Shown here: positions 17,061 through 26,528 of the stretch, piece after piece
How the letters are laid out: each line of letters begins with the position of its first letter
Position numbering within the stretch: position 1 is the stretch's first letter
Origin: RGIG426 sp045598965
GTDB lineage: Bacteria; Bacillota; Clostridia; Oscillospirales; Acutalibacteraceae
DNA: 57,721 bases
Assembly: GCA_045598965.1 (NCBI GenBank)
Contig: JAZRVH010000032.1
Location: 1-57,721, forward strand
Direction of reading: 5' to 3'
Notes under the pieces: generated by a model
The model's database searches: none
What the model was told of the DNA's origin: nothing
The model's input: the letters and a program-made list of their open reading frames with translations, nothing else
Translations under genes and position numbers: made by a program

Positions 17061-18329
17061 ATGAAACTGTTGGTCGTCGGCTCCGGCGGACGGGAGCACG
17101 CCATTATCAAAAAACTGAACGAAAACCCGAACGTTACCGAAATTTTTGCCCTGCCGGGTAACGGCGGTATGGCGGCGGATGCCACGTGTGTGGATGTGAA
17201 AGCTACCGATATCGACGGTATCGTGGATTTTGCCGTAAACAACGGCGTGGACTATGCGGTTGTGGCACCGGATGACCCGTTGGTGCTCGGCTGTGTGGAT
17301 GCATTGAACGCAAAGGGGATTCCCTGCTTCGGACCGACCGCTAATGCCGCTATCATTGAGGGCAGTAAGGTGTTTTCCAAAGACCTGATGAAGAAATATG
17401 GGATTCCCACTGCCGCTTACGAGACGTTTAACGAGCTTGACGCCGCTTTGGCTTATCTTGAAACCGCTCCCGTGCCGACAGTCATTAAAGCTGATGGATT
17501 GGCTCTGGGAAAAGGCGTGGTGATTGCCGAAACTCGTGAGGAGGCAAAAGCCGCCGTCGTTTCGATGATGCAGGACAAAAAGTTCGGCAAAAGCGGCGAC
17601 AACATCGTGATTGAGGAGTTTTTGACCGGCCCGGAGGTGTCCGTTTTGTCTTTTACCGACGGCAAAACGGTTGTGCCGATGGTGTCCTCTATGGACCACA
17701 AGCGTGCCGGCGACAATGACCAGGGATTGAACACCGGCGGTATGGGAACCGTTGCCCCGAACCCGTATTACACGGCGGATGTGGCGGCGGAGTGTATGGA
17801 AAAAATCTTTTTGCCGACGATGAACGCTATGAACGCCGAGGGGAGAACCTTTAAGGGATGTCTCTATTTCGGTTTAATGCTCACTCCCGACGGCCCGAAA
17901 GTTATTGAATACAACTGCCGTTTCGGTGATCCGGAGACGCAAGTGGTGTTGCCGCTTCTTAAATCCGATCTGCTCACCGTGATGCAGGCGGTGACAAGCG
18001 GTACGCTTGCCGATTGCCCGGTGGAGTTTTATCAAAAACATGCTTGCTGTGTGGTGATGGCATCGGAGGGATATCCCACGGCGTATGAAAAAGGCTATGA
18101 AATCACAATCGCCGCCGAAACGGAGCCTTATGTCTATGTGGCGGGAGCCTGCCTTAAAGACGGAAAACTGCTTACAAACGGCGGTCGTGTATTGGGCGTA
18201 ACAGCGGTGGAGGATTCGCTTTCGAATGCGATTGAAACGGCCTATGACCGTGTTTCCACCGTGTCATTTGGCAATGCATTTTTCCGCCACGATATCGGGA
18301 CTCGTGCTCTTCGTGCTTTGGAGGAATAA
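17061..18329 (+). CDS. purD: Phosphoribosylamine-glycine ligase (GAR synthetase)
   Basis: PurD joins phosphoribosylamine and glycine with ATP. At 422 residues it is full length. It starts with the classic L-V-V-G-S-G-G-R-E-H-A motif, followed by an ATP-grasp core (V-I-K-A-D-G-L-A-L-G-K-G near 140, N-T-G-G-M-G near 225, E-Y-N-C-R-F-G-D-P-E-T-Q near 285). GGAGGAG lies 6 nt before the ATG. It starts 11 nt after purV. Confidence 0.96.
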   Translation: MKLLVVGSGGREHAIIKKLNENPNVTEIFALPGNGGMAADATCVDVKATDIDGIVDFAVNNGVDYAVVAPDDPLVLGCVDALNAKGIPCFGPTANAAIIEGSKVFSKDLMKKYGIPTAAYETFNELDAALAYLETAPVPTVIKADGLALGKGVVIAETREEAKAAVVSMMQDKKFGKSGDNIVIEEFLTGPEVSVLSFTDGKTVVPMVSSMDHKRAGDNDQGLNTGGMGTVAPNPYYTADVAAECMEKIFLPTMNAMNAEGRTFKGCLYFGLMLTPDGPKVIEYNCRFGDPETQVVLPLLKSDLLTVMQAVTSGTLADCPVEFYQKHACCVVMASEGYPTAYEKGYEITIAAETEPYVYVAGACLKDGKLLTNGGRVLGVTAVEDSLSNAIETAYDRVSTVSFGNAFFRHDIGTRALRALEE

Positions 18330-18332
18330 CAG

Positions 18333-21300
18333 ATGGTTTACAGAATTTTTGTGGAAAAACGTGCGGGACTTCAAAACGAAGCCACGACACTGAAAAACGA
18401 TGCCAAAAGCTTGCTCGGCATTGACGGCCTTACCAATGTGCGGCTTTTCAACCGCTATGATGTTGAAAACATTTCTGCCGAGCAATTTGAGTATGCGGTG
18501 AAAACCGTATTTTCCGAGCCGCAGATAGATATTGCCACTGCCGATATGGATGTGGCGGGGGCAACGGTGTTTGCGGTGGAGTATTTGCCCGGTCAGTTTG
18601 ACCAACGGGCAGATTCTGCGGCACAGTGTATCCAGTTGCTGTTCCAAAGCGACCGTCCGCTTATCCGCAGTGCGAAAATCTATGCCCTTTACGGCAACCT
18701 GACGAAGGCGGATGTTGCGGAAATAAAAAAATATGTGATTAACCCGGTAGAGGCGAGAGAAGCAGCTCTTGACTTGCCGGAAACCTTAAAAACCGACTAC
18801 GATATTCCCGAAACGGTGGAAACGCTCAACGGCTTTACCGCCCTTTCCCGAGAGGAACTGGCGGCGTTCATCAAAACCTACGGCTTGGCGATGGATGTGG
18901 ACGACATTGTTTTTTGTCGGGAATATTTCAAACAAGAGCAACGTGACCCCACCATTACCGAAATTCGTATGATTGATACCTATTGGTCGGATCACTGCCG
19001 TCACACCACCTTTGGTACGGTGATTGACAATGTGAAATTTGAGGATGCCCTTCTTGAGGAGGCATACAACGACTATTTGGCAACCCGCAAGGAGCTTGGA
19101 CGTACCAAACCTATTTGCCTTATGGATATTGCCACTTTGGCGGTGCGGTATCTCAAACAAACCGGCAAGCTCAACAAGCTGGATGAATCGGAAGAAATCA
19201 ACGCCTGTACGGTGAAAATCGACGTTGAGGTGGAAGGAAAATCCGAGCCGTGGCTGTTGCTGTTCAAAAACGAAACCCATAACCATCCTACGGAAATTGA
19301 GCCGTTCGGTGGTGCGGCAACCTGCATCGGCGGCGCCATTCGTGACCCGCTGTCCGGACGTTCGTACGTTTACGGTGCCATGCGTGTAACCGGTGCCGCT
19401 GACCCGACCGTGCCCGTGTGCGATACGATTGAGGGAAAACTGCCCCAGCGAAAAATCGTGACCACCGCCGCCAACGGATATTCGTCCTACGGCAACCAAA
19501 TCGGTCTTGCTACCGGCATTGTGGATGAGCTGTATCATTCCGGCTACGCCGCCAAGCGTATGGAAATCGGTGCGGTGATTGCGGCGACACCGGCGGAAAA
19601 TGTCCGCCGTGAGGTGCCGGCTCCCGGCGATGTGGTTATCTTGCTGGGCGGAAGCACCGGCCGTGACGGTATCGGCGGTGCTACCGGCTCCTCCAAAGCC
19701 CATGATGCTCATTCGGTGGAAACCTGCGGTGCCGAAGTGCAAAAGGGTAATGCTCCCGAAGAGCGTAAACTCCAACGTCTGTTCCGTAACGGCGATGCCT
19801 GCCGAATGATTAAACGCTGTAATGACTTTGGTGCGGGCGGCGTGTCGGTGGCTATCGGCGAACTGGCGGACGGTCTTTCCATTGACTTAAACGCCGTTCC
19901 GAAGAAATATGAGGGTCTGGACGGCACCGAACTCGCTATCAGCGAATCGCAAGAGCGAATGGCCGTGGTTGTCGAAGCAAAAGATGTACCCGCTTTTCTC
20001 GCCCTTGCCGACAAGGAAAACCTGCAAGCGTGCCCGGTTGCCACGGTTACTGCCGAGCCTCGTCTTACCATGACGTGGAACGGTAACACCATTGTGGATA
20101 TTAGCCGTGAATTCTTAAATTCGAACGGTGCCGATAAACATATCACCATTTTACCCGCCGCCACCGCTACGCCCGAAAAGGAAATCGGCGGCACCTTTAC
20201 CGATAGCTACAAAGCCCTTTTGGCGGACTTGAATGTCTGCTCTAAACGGGGATTGTCCGAGCGTTTTGACTCGACCATCGGTGCAGGAACGGTGTTGATG
20301 CCCTTTGGCGGCAAGCTCCAAAAAACACCTATTCAAGCTATGGTACAGAAAATCTCGGTGGAAAAACGACACACCGACGATTGCTCGCTCATGTCCTGGG
20401 GCTACAACCCCTACGTTACCGAACAGAGCCCGTTCCACGGTGCGTATTTGGCGGTTGTAGAATCGGCGGCAAAGTTGATTGCTACCGGTGCCAAATTTGA
20501 GGATGTGTATCTCACGTTCCAGGAGTATTTTGAAAAGCCCGGAAATGACGGAAAGCGTTGGGGCAAGCCGTTCTCGGCTCTCCTCGGTGCGTTCAAAGCC
20601 CAAAAAGAGCTTGGAATCGGTGCCATCGGCGGCAAGGATTCGATGAGTGGCTCGTTTGAGAATATTGACGTGCCGCCCACGCTTGTGTCCTTTGCGGTGA
20701 CTACCGAGAAAACCGCTTCCATTGTGTCGCCGGAATTCAAGTCGGCAGGAAATCACGTGGTCTGGCTTAAACCGGAAATGGATGAAAACGGTTTGCCCAC
20801 GGCAAAAAGTCTGCTCGCTCTGTTTGACAAGGTTACTGATTTGCTCCGTTCGGGCAAGGCGGTTTCCTGCTATACGCCGGGCTTTGGCGGTGTCGCCGAG
20901 GCCGTATACAAGATGTCTATCGGCAACGGCTTTGGCTTTGCGTATGCCTCCGGCCTTTCGATGGAGGATTTGTTCGGCTATGCCTACGGCAGCTTTGTTT
21001 TGGAGGTGACGGGGGAGACAGAGGGTGTCCTCCTCGGAACCGTGACAAACGATGACGTTATTACCCGTGAGGGCGAGACGATATCGCTTTCCGATTTGAA
21101 CCGCATTTACGAAAACAAGCTGGAAGGCGTATACGCCTGCAATATTGCTCAAACTCCGTCGACGATGGAGACGTTCTCTTATGACGGCCGCAACACGGAG
21201 GCTCCGGCGATTACCGTGGCTCGTCCGAAGGTGCTTATTCCGGCATTCCCGGGCACAAACTGCGAATTCGACAGTGCCAAAGCGGTTGAGGACGCCGGGG

Positions 21301-22025
21301 CAGAAGCCCAAATCTATGTTATCAACAACCTTTCCGCAGACGGTATTCGCCGCAGTGTGGAGGAATTTGCAAAAGCGGTCAAACAATCCCAAATCGTGTT
21401 TGTTCCCGGCGGATTTTCCGGCGGTGACGAGCCGGACGGCAGCGGTAAATTCATTACCGCCTTTTTCCGAAACGCCGCTATCAAAGAAGCGGTCACCGAC
21501 CTTTTGGATAATCGAGACGGCCTTATGTGCGGTATTTGCAACGGCTTCCAGGCACTGATAAAACTGGGACTTGTGCCGTACGGCAAAATCGTGGATACAA
21601 ACGAGAATAGCCCGACGCTGACCTTTAATACCATCGCCCGTCACCAGTCTAAAATTGTGCGTACTCGGGTGGCGTCGAACAAATCTCCGTGGCTGAAAGG
21701 CGTCAACGTCGGAGACGTGCTCAGTGTGCCGATTTCTCACGGTGAGGGTCGCTTCTATGCACAGGAGAGTCTTATCCGAGAACTCGCTAAAAACGGTCAA
21801 ATCGCCACGCAGTATGTGGACTTTGACGGCAACGCTACCGGCGATGTGGCGTTTAACCCCAACAACTCCGCTTTCGCTATCGAAGGTATCACCTCGCCGG
21901 ACGGTCGTGTGTTCGGTAAAATGGGACACAGCGAGCGTATCGGAAATGGTCTTTACAAAAACGTTGTCGGCGACTATGACATTAAGATGTTTAAGTCGGC
22001 GGTCAAGTATTTCAAAGGAGAGTAA
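18333..22025 (+). CDS. purL: Phosphoribosylformylglycinamidine synthase, single-chain clostridial type
   Basis: This 1230-residue protein combines PurS-like, PurL and PurQ regions in one chain and makes FGAM from FGAR, glutamine and ATP. The first 160 residues are the PurS-like part. D-H-C-R-H-T-T-F near 225 and N-H-P-T-x-I-x-P-F-G-G-A near 315 mark the synthetase core. The C-terminal glutaminase has I-P-A-F-P-G-T-N-C-E-F near 970 and G-I-C-N-G-F-Q with the nucleophile near residue 1069, plus a late H-G-E-G-R. Unlike PurF here, its glutaminase site looks intact. It starts 3 nt after purD, without a strong ribosome binding site, suggesting coupling. Confidence 0.96.
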   Translation: MVYRIFVEKRAGLQNEATTLKNDAKSLLGIDGLTNVRLFNRYDVENISAEQFEYAVKTVFSEPQIDIATADMDVAGATVFAVEYLPGQFDQRADSAAQCIQLLFQSDRPLIRSAKIYALYGNLTKADVAEIKKYVINPVEAREAALDLPETLKTDYDIPETVETLNGFTALSREELAAFIKTYGLAMDVDDIVFCREYFKQEQRDPTITEIRMIDTYWSDHCRHTTFGTVIDNVKFEDALLEEAYNDYLATRKELGRTKPICLMDIATLAVRYLKQTGKLNKLDESEEINACTVKIDVEVEGKSEPWLLLFKNETHNHPTEIEPFGGAATCIGGAIRDPLSGRSYVYGAMRVTGAADPTVPVCDTIEGKLPQRKIVTTAANGYSSYGNQIGLATGIVDELYHSGYAAKRMEIGAVIAATPAENVRREVPAPGDVVILLGGSTGRDGIGGATGSSKAHDAHSVETCGAEVQKGNAPEERKLQRLFRNGDACRMIKRCNDFGAGGVSVAIGELADGLSIDLNAVPKKYEGLDGTELAISESQERMAVVVEAKDVPAFLALADKENLQACPVATVTAEPRLTMTWNGNTIVDISREFLNSNGADKHITILPAATATPEKEIGGTFTDSYKALLADLNVCSKRGLSERFDSTIGAGTVLMPFGGKLQKTPIQAMVQKISVEKRHTDDCSLMSWGYNPYVTEQSPFHGAYLAVVESAAKLIATGAKFEDVYLTFQEYFEKPGNDGKRWGKPFSALLGAFKAQKELGIGAIGGKDSMSGSFENIDVPPTLVSFAVTTEKTASIVSPEFKSAGNHVVWLKPEMDENGLPTAKSLLALFDKVTDLLRSGKAVSCYTPGFGGVAEAVYKMSIGNGFGFAYASGLSMEDLFGYAYGSFVLEVTGETEGVLLGTVTNDDVITREGETISLSDLNRIYENKLEGVYACNIAQTPSTMETFSYDGRNTEAPAITVARPKVLIPAFPGTNCEFDSAKAVEDAGAEAQIYVINNLSADGIRRSVEEFAKAVKQSQIVFVPGGFSGGDEPDGSGKFITAFFRNAAIKEAVTDLLDNRDGLMCGICNGFQALIKLGLVPYGKIVDTNENSPTLTFNTIARHQSKIVRTRVASNKSPWLKGVNVGDVLSVPISHGEGRFYAQESLIRELAKNGQIATQYVDFDGNATGDVAFNPNNSAFAIEGITSPDGRVFGKMGHSERIGNGLYKNVVGDYDIKMFKSAVKYFKGE

Positions 22026-22030
22026 GAACT

Positions 22031-23707
22031 ATGGCGTATTTATCCGACATTGAAATTGCTCAGCAGTGTAAAATGAAGCCCATCGGCGAAATTGCCGCTC
22101 GTGCCCATGTGGACGAGAAATATATCGAACAATACGGGCGTTATAAGGCAAAGGTTGATCCGGCACTGATTAAAGAAACCGACCGTGAAAACGGAAAACT
22201 GGTTTTGGTTACCGCCATTACGCCTACGCCGGCGGGCGAAGGAAAAACAACCACGACTATCGGCTTGGCAGATGGTCTTTCCCGCATCGGCAAGGATGTG
22301 ACGGTGGCTCTTCGTGAGCCGTCGCTCGGGCCGGTGTTCGGTGTGAAGGGCGGTGCCGCCGGCGGCGGTTATGCTCAAGTTGTGCCGATGGAGGACATCA
22401 ACCTCCACTTTACCGGCGATTTTCACGCTATTGGTGCGGCAAATAACCTGCTTGCGGCAATGCTGGATAACCACATTCAGCAGGGAAATGCCCTTGGTAT
22501 TGATGTACGCAAAATCACCTGGAAACGGTGCGTGGATATGAATGACCGTCAGCTTCGCTTTGTGCTCGACGGTATGGGCGGTAAAACCAACGGTGTTCCC
22601 CGTGAGGACGGCTTTGATATCACCGTTGCCAGCGAGATTATGGCGGTATTCTGCCTCGCTTCGTCTATCACTGATTTGAAAGAACGTCTGTCTCGTATTG
22701 TGGTGGCCTACACTTTTGATGACAAACCGGTTACTGCCGGTGACCTTAACGCCGTGGGAGCGATGACCGCTTTGCTCAAGGACGCTATCAAACCCAACCT
22801 GGTGCAGACTCTTGAAGGCACGCCGGCGTTTGTGCATGGTGGTCCTTTCGCCAATATTGCTCACGGTTGCAACTCGGTGATGGCCACTCGGCTGGCAATG
22901 AAAATGGGGGATTACACCATTACGGAGGCAGGCTTCGGTGCTGACCTTGGTGCAGAAAAATTCCTCGATATCAAATGCCGTATGGCGGGACTTACTCCGG
23001 ATGCCGTTGTGGTGGTTGCTACCGTTCGTGCCCTTAAAATGCACGGCGGCCTTGCCAAAACGGAGCTGAACACCGAAGACTTGGGTGCTCTTGAAAAGGG
23101 TATTCCGAACCTGTTGCGTCACGTGTCCAACATCAAAAATGTGTATAAACTGCCTTGCGTGGTGGCGGTCAACCGCTTCCCGACGGACACCGATGCGGAA
23201 ATTGACTTCATCATTGCCAAATGCCGTGAGCTGGGCGTCAACACCGTTTTGTCTACGGTGTGGGCGGAAGGCGGCAAGGGCGGTGAGGCACTTGCCCGTG
23301 AGGTGGTTCGCCTTTGTGAAGAGGAACAGGGAGATTTCACCTTCTCCTACGAACTGGACGCTTCCATTGAAGAAAAAATCGAAGCGGTGGTCAAAAAGGT
23401 TTATGGCGGCAGCGGTATCACCGTGATGCCCGGTGCCAAAAAACAGATTGCCCAGTTGACCGCACTCGGGTTTGATAAGCTGCCGGTGTGTATTGCCAAA
23501 ACGCAATACAGCTTTTCGGATGATCCCACGAAACTTGGGGCTCCGGAGAACTTTACCGTTACCGTTAAAAACGTGAAAGTGTCGGCGGGGGCGGGATTTG
23601 TTGTGGTGTTGACCGGCGATATTCTGACGATGCCAGGATTGCCGAAAAAACCTGCCGCCGAGAATATCGACGTGGACGAAAACGGCAAAATCACCGGTTT
23701 GTTCTGA
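22031..23707 (+). CDS. fhs: Formate-tetrahydrofolate ligase
   Basis: Fhs makes 10-formyl-tetrahydrofolate from formate, ATP and tetrahydrofolate, the formyl donor for PurN and PurV. The 558-residue length is typical. A P-loop T-P-A-G-E-G-K-T-T-T lies near residue 62, followed by L-R-E-P-S-L-G-P-V-F-G-x-K-G-G-A near 94 and H-G-G-P-F-A-N-I-A-H-G near 270. It starts 5 nt after purL behind AAAGGAGAG and ends the operon. Its inclusion under ZTP control fits the physiology, because ZTP reports formyl-folate shortage. Confidence 0.97.
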   Translation: MAYLSDIEIAQQCKMKPIGEIAARAHVDEKYIEQYGRYKAKVDPALIKETDRENGKLVLVTAITPTPAGEGKTTTTIGLADGLSRIGKDVTVALREPSLGPVFGVKGGAAGGGYAQVVPMEDINLHFTGDFHAIGAANNLLAAMLDNHIQQGNALGIDVRKITWKRCVDMNDRQLRFVLDGMGGKTNGVPREDGFDITVASEIMAVFCLASSITDLKERLSRIVVAYTFDDKPVTAGDLNAVGAMTALLKDAIKPNLVQTLEGTPAFVHGGPFANIAHGCNSVMATRLAMKMGDYTITEAGFGADLGAEKFLDIKCRMAGLTPDAVVVVATVRALKMHGGLAKTELNTEDLGALEKGIPNLLRHVSNIKNVYKLPCVVAVNRFPTDTDAEIDFIIAKCRELGVNTVLSTVWAEGGKGGEALAREVVRLCEEEQGDFTFSYELDASIEEKIEAVVKKVYGGSGITVMPGAKKQIAQLTALGFDKLPVCIAKTQYSFSDDPTKLGAPENFTVTVKNVKVSAGAGFVVVLTGDILTMPGLPKKPAAENIDVDENGKITGLF

Positions 23708-23715
23708 TTTTTATT

Positions 23716-23751
23716 AAAAACGCCTTTTGGTTTTCCAAAAGGCGTTTTTTT
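23716..23751 (+). terminator. Terminator of the purine operon
   Basis: CGCCTTTTGG (23721-23730) pairs with CCAAAAGGCG (23735-23744) around TTTT, extended by AAAAA/TTTTT, and ends in a T tract. It is the first strong terminator after the purE riboswitch, so the whole pur cluster is likely one transcript. Confidence 0.92.
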
Positions 23752-23752
23752 C

Positions 23753-23781
23753 TTTACGAATACAACAAAATGTGTTATACT
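23753..23781 (+). promoter_or_regulatory. Sigma-A promoter for the GT-C gene
   Basis: TTTACG (23753-23758) and TATACT (23776-23781) are 17 nt apart, immediately after the purine operon terminator and about 30 nt before the start codon. Confidence 0.8.
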
Positions 23782-23810
23782 ATATGAAAATCCGCAAAGG
23801 AGGAGAGAGA

Positions 23811-25520
23811 ATGGATTCGACCAAGCCGTCGTCGCTGTCGACAGCACTGTGGTGGTTGCCCAAAAAGCTGACCGCCCTCAACGCACGAGCAGAGGCAATT
23901 TCCGGGAAAATTCCGGAAATGGTGGTGCTGTGCCTTTTTTGTGTGCTGAAAGCGGTGATGGGCGTGTTCCACGAGCCGTGGTTTGACGAGGCTGTGGCGT
24001 GGCAAATCGCCCGTGAGGCCACGTTTAAGGATATTCTGTTTTCCGTACCGCATTATGAGGGACATCCGCCGCTGTGGCATTTGGTGCTGTTGCCTTTCGC
24101 AAAGCTTGGTGCCCCGTATGAGGCTTCATTGGCATTTGTGAGCCTTGTTTTTGTGGCTTTGGCGGTATTTCTTATTCTTTGGTACGCTCCTTTTCCGAGA
24201 CTTGTTAAGTGGGTTTTGCCGTTCACTTACTTTTATTTTTACCAATTTGCGGTTATTTCTCGTCCGTATTGTATGATGACACTGGCATTTGTGCTGTGTG
24301 CCCTCAGCTTTGAAAAACGGGACAAATTCCCGTGGCTTTATGTGCTGTCGCTTGCGTTTTTGTGCCTGACCAGTGCTTTTGGCATTGCCATTGCAGGCGG
24401 GTTGGCACTTGCGTGGGTGGTAGAGATTGTCAGAGAAAAGCCGCTCGCATCCATGTTCAAGGAGCTTCTTTCGGATAAACGCTGTTGGTGGTTGCTGGGG
24501 CTTTTGCTTTTGGCAGTTTTGCTGATTTTGGAAATACTTCCGGCGAAGGATACCTATGCTCTTGCCGCCAAAGCGGCAACAAAACAAGACCTCACCGTTA
24601 CATCGTTTTTATATGTTTTGCTTGCCCTTCCCACCGATTTCTTTTTGGCATCCATTTTCAGCGGCTATAATTTTGTGTTTGATATGAGCTTTGGCGGTGC
24701 CACGTTTTGGGCTTCCTGCGTTGTAGGACTTCTTATCTGGACACTGTTTTTCTTGCTTGCCAAACGAAAAGGGCTTCTTTTAACGCTCTTTTTGCCGTAT
24801 GTGCTGTTTGCGGTGTTTGGTGCGGTGGTATATATGTGCAGTCATCACGGCGGTATCGGCTATTTATTTTTACTGTTCTTTTTATGGATAGCGATAAAAA
24901 CACCGGACAAGAAATCGAAAAGCGAAAAACCTGCGGTGTTGGGATTAAAAGCGGGAGCAACGGTGCTTGTGGCATTGTCTCTTTGCGTATCGCTGTACTG
25001 GAACATTTCTTCTTGTGTAGTGGATGTGAAAAAACCGTATTCCTCTGCCCGCTTGACAGCGGCATTTTTGAAAGAGCATCACTTAGACACCTATCGAGTG
25101 ATGACCGGCTGGATGAGTGACGAAGACGTTTTTGACATCAATTTGACCATCTCCGCAGAGCTTATGCCGTATTTTGACCATAATATTTTCTTTAACTTTA
25201 TGGGCGGAGATGACCACCAAAATTATATTACCCACCGTTTTGCAACCGAGGAGGAGACGAGGCAGGCCTTTGCGTTATGGAAAGCGGGGGGACTTCCCGA
25301 TGTTCTTGTGAATGACCCGGCGGCAGGAATGGTGTTCGGCGATGATTTCCTCTTGAAAGATTATGCCGTGGTGTTCCACACCATCGGCGGCAAGATATGG
25401 AAGGGCGGAGACCAGTTGGATTCTACGTCCGTTTTGGTGCGAAGGGAGCTGCTCCCCGAACTGGGACTGAAAGAGATGACCGTTGCCGAAATGCTGGCAA
25501 TCGACCGTGAACAGGAATAA
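23811..25520 (+). CDS. GT-C fold membrane glycosyltransferase-like protein
   Basis: The 569-residue protein has a short cytoplasmic N terminus, then about ten hydrophobic helices, and a soluble C-terminal region of about 150 residues after residue 430. The first extracytoplasmic loop carries W-F-D-E-A-V-A-W (D59, E60), the acidic pair placed as in the GT39/ArnT-like GT-C transferases that use polyprenyl-phosphate sugars. H-P-P-L-W-H follows near residue 85. A sugar transfer to lipid or protein on the outer membrane face is therefore likely, but donor and acceptor are unknown. AAAGGAGGAGAG sets the ATG at 23811. It is a monocistronic unit with its own promoter and terminator. Confidence 0.8.
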   Translation: MDSTKPSSLSTALWWLPKKLTALNARAEAISGKIPEMVVLCLFCVLKAVMGVFHEPWFDEAVAWQIAREATFKDILFSVPHYEGHPPLWHLVLLPFAKLGAPYEASLAFVSLVFVALAVFLILWYAPFPRLVKWVLPFTYFYFYQFAVISRPYCMMTLAFVLCALSFEKRDKFPWLYVLSLAFLCLTSAFGIAIAGGLALAWVVEIVREKPLASMFKELLSDKRCWWLLGLLLLAVLLILEILPAKDTYALAAKAATKQDLTVTSFLYVLLALPTDFFLASIFSGYNFVFDMSFGGATFWASCVVGLLIWTLFFLLAKRKGLLLTLFLPYVLFAVFGAVVYMCSHHGGIGYLFLLFFLWIAIKTPDKKSKSEKPAVLGLKAGATVLVALSLCVSLYWNISSCVVDVKKPYSSARLTAAFLKEHHLDTYRVMTGWMSDEDVFDINLTISAELMPYFDHNIFFNFMGGDDHQNYITHRFATEEETRQAFALWKAGGLPDVLVNDPAAGMVFGDDFLLKDYAVVFHTIGGKIWKGGDQLDSTSVLVRRELLPELGLKEMTVAEMLAIDREQE

Positions 25521-25528
25521 CTAAATTG

Positions 25529-25577
25529 AAAGACACTTCTCTTATGACATTATGGCGTTTGAGAAGTGTCTTTTTTT
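25529..25577 (+). terminator. Intrinsic terminator
   Basis: AAAGACACTTCTC (25529-25541) pairs with GAGAAGTGTCTTT (25561-25573) across a 19-nt loop and runs into T7. Confidence 0.85.
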
Positions 25578-25586
25578 ATTTTTCTC

Positions 25587-25615
25587 TTTACGATTTGCGA
25601 ATATTGTGGTATACT
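25587..25615 (+). promoter_or_regulatory. Sigma-A promoter for mrp
   Basis: TTTACG (25587-25592) is 17 nt upstream of TATACT (25610-25615). The start near 25622 gives an 80-nt leader. Confidence 0.82.
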
Positions 25616-25633
25616 AATTCTGTATAAGAAAAA

Positions 25634-25680
25634 GTGGGGAAGTCTGTGCTGACGAGAGCACTCCTCGTCTTACGTCCCCC
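25634..25680 (+). promoter_or_regulatory. Structured leader of unknown class upstream of mrp
   Basis: GGGGA (25636-25640) pairs with TCCCC (25675-25679), extended by GT/AC across an A-G mismatch. Inside, GACGAG (25651-25656) pairs perfectly with CTCGTC (25664-25669). The competing pair GTGCT (25646-25650) and AGCAC (25657-25661) puts GACGAG in a loop, so the two inner stems overlap and could switch or form a tight pseudoknot. The outer helix ends about 10 nt before the ribosome binding site. I recognise no riboswitch class, and no T tract follows, so any control would act on translation. Confidence 0.45.
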
Positions 25681-25703
25681 AAAAAACGAAAGGAAGTAAG
25701 AAA

Positions 25704-26525
25704 ATGAGCGAATGTACTCACGATTGTTCTACCTGCGGCGAGGCGTGTGCCCACCGCAATCAGCCGGAAAGCTTGATTGCCGAGCCCCATGAGCTGTCCC
25801 ACATCAAAAAGGTGATTGGTGTGGTCAGCGGTAAAGGCGGCGTGGGCAAGTCGATGGTTTCCTCTTTGCTTGCGTGTGCAATGCGTCGCCGTGGCTGTGA
25901 AACGGCGGTGCTCGATGCGGATATTACGGGGCCCTCCATCCCGAAAGCATTTGGAATTCACGAGCGTGCCGGTGCCAACGAGCTTGGAATTTTTCCGGTT
26001 CGTTCGTCCACCGGAATCAAGGTGATGTCTGTCAACCTGCTTTTGGAAAACGAAACCGACCCGGTGGTGTGGCGTGGCCCGATTTTAGCGGGAACGGTAA
26101 AGCAGTTTTGGCAGGAAGTCATTTGGGATGACGTTGACTATATGTTTGTGGATATGCCGCCGGGAACGGGCGATGTGCCGTTGACCGTGTTCCAGTCGTT
26201 GCCGCTTTCCGGCATTGTGATTGTCACCTCGCCTCAGGAGCTCGTGTCGATGATTGTGGAAAAGGCCGTGAAAATGGCAGAAATGATGCACGTGCCGGTG
26301 TTGGGCCTTGTGGAGAATATGTCCTATTTCGAGTGCCCCGATTGCGGCAAGAAGCATGAGATTTTCGGCGAAAGCCATATTGAGGAAATCGCCGATGCAC
26401 ACGGCATTAAGGCCGTAGCCAAAATGCCGATTGATAAGGATTTGGCGGCGGCGTGTGACGCCGGAAATGTGGAAAGTGCCATTGTCAGTTATCTTGACCC
26501 GATTTGTAAAGCATTGGAGGAATAA
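25704..26525 (+). CDS. Mrp/NBP35-family P-loop ATPase (iron-sulfur carrier)
   Basis: The 273-residue protein binds ATP through the deviant Walker A motif G-K-G-G-V-G-K-S (residues 43-50) and has the family's D-A-D-I-T-G-P-S and D-M-P-P-G-T-G-D motifs. Four N-terminal cysteines (C4, C8, C11, C15) recall the NBP35-type cluster region, and a C-P-D-C pair lies near residue 211, so it probably holds and transfers a [4Fe-4S] cluster in the cytoplasm. It has its own promoter and a folded leader. The following C_GCAxxG_C_C gene starts 3 nt later and is likely co-transcribed. Confidence 0.92.
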   Translation: MSECTHDCSTCGEACAHRNQPESLIAEPHELSHIKKVIGVVSGKGGVGKSMVSSLLACAMRRRGCETAVLDADITGPSIPKAFGIHERAGANELGIFPVRSSTGIKVMSVNLLLENETDPVVWRGPILAGTVKQFWQEVIWDDVDYMFVDMPPGTGDVPLTVFQSLPLSGIVIVTSPQELVSMIVEKAVKMAEMMHVPVLGLVENMSYFECPDCGKKHEIFGESHIEEIADAHGIKAVAKMPIDKDLAAACDAGNVESAIVSYLDPICKALEE

Positions 26526-26528
26526 ACA

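Noticed and set aside
25644..25692. Hammerhead ribozyme suggested by CTGACGA and a later CGAAA
   Set aside because: No stem II can form between the two conserved segments and there is no cleavage-site helix; the CTGACGAG is explained by the GACGAG/CTCGTC hairpin.
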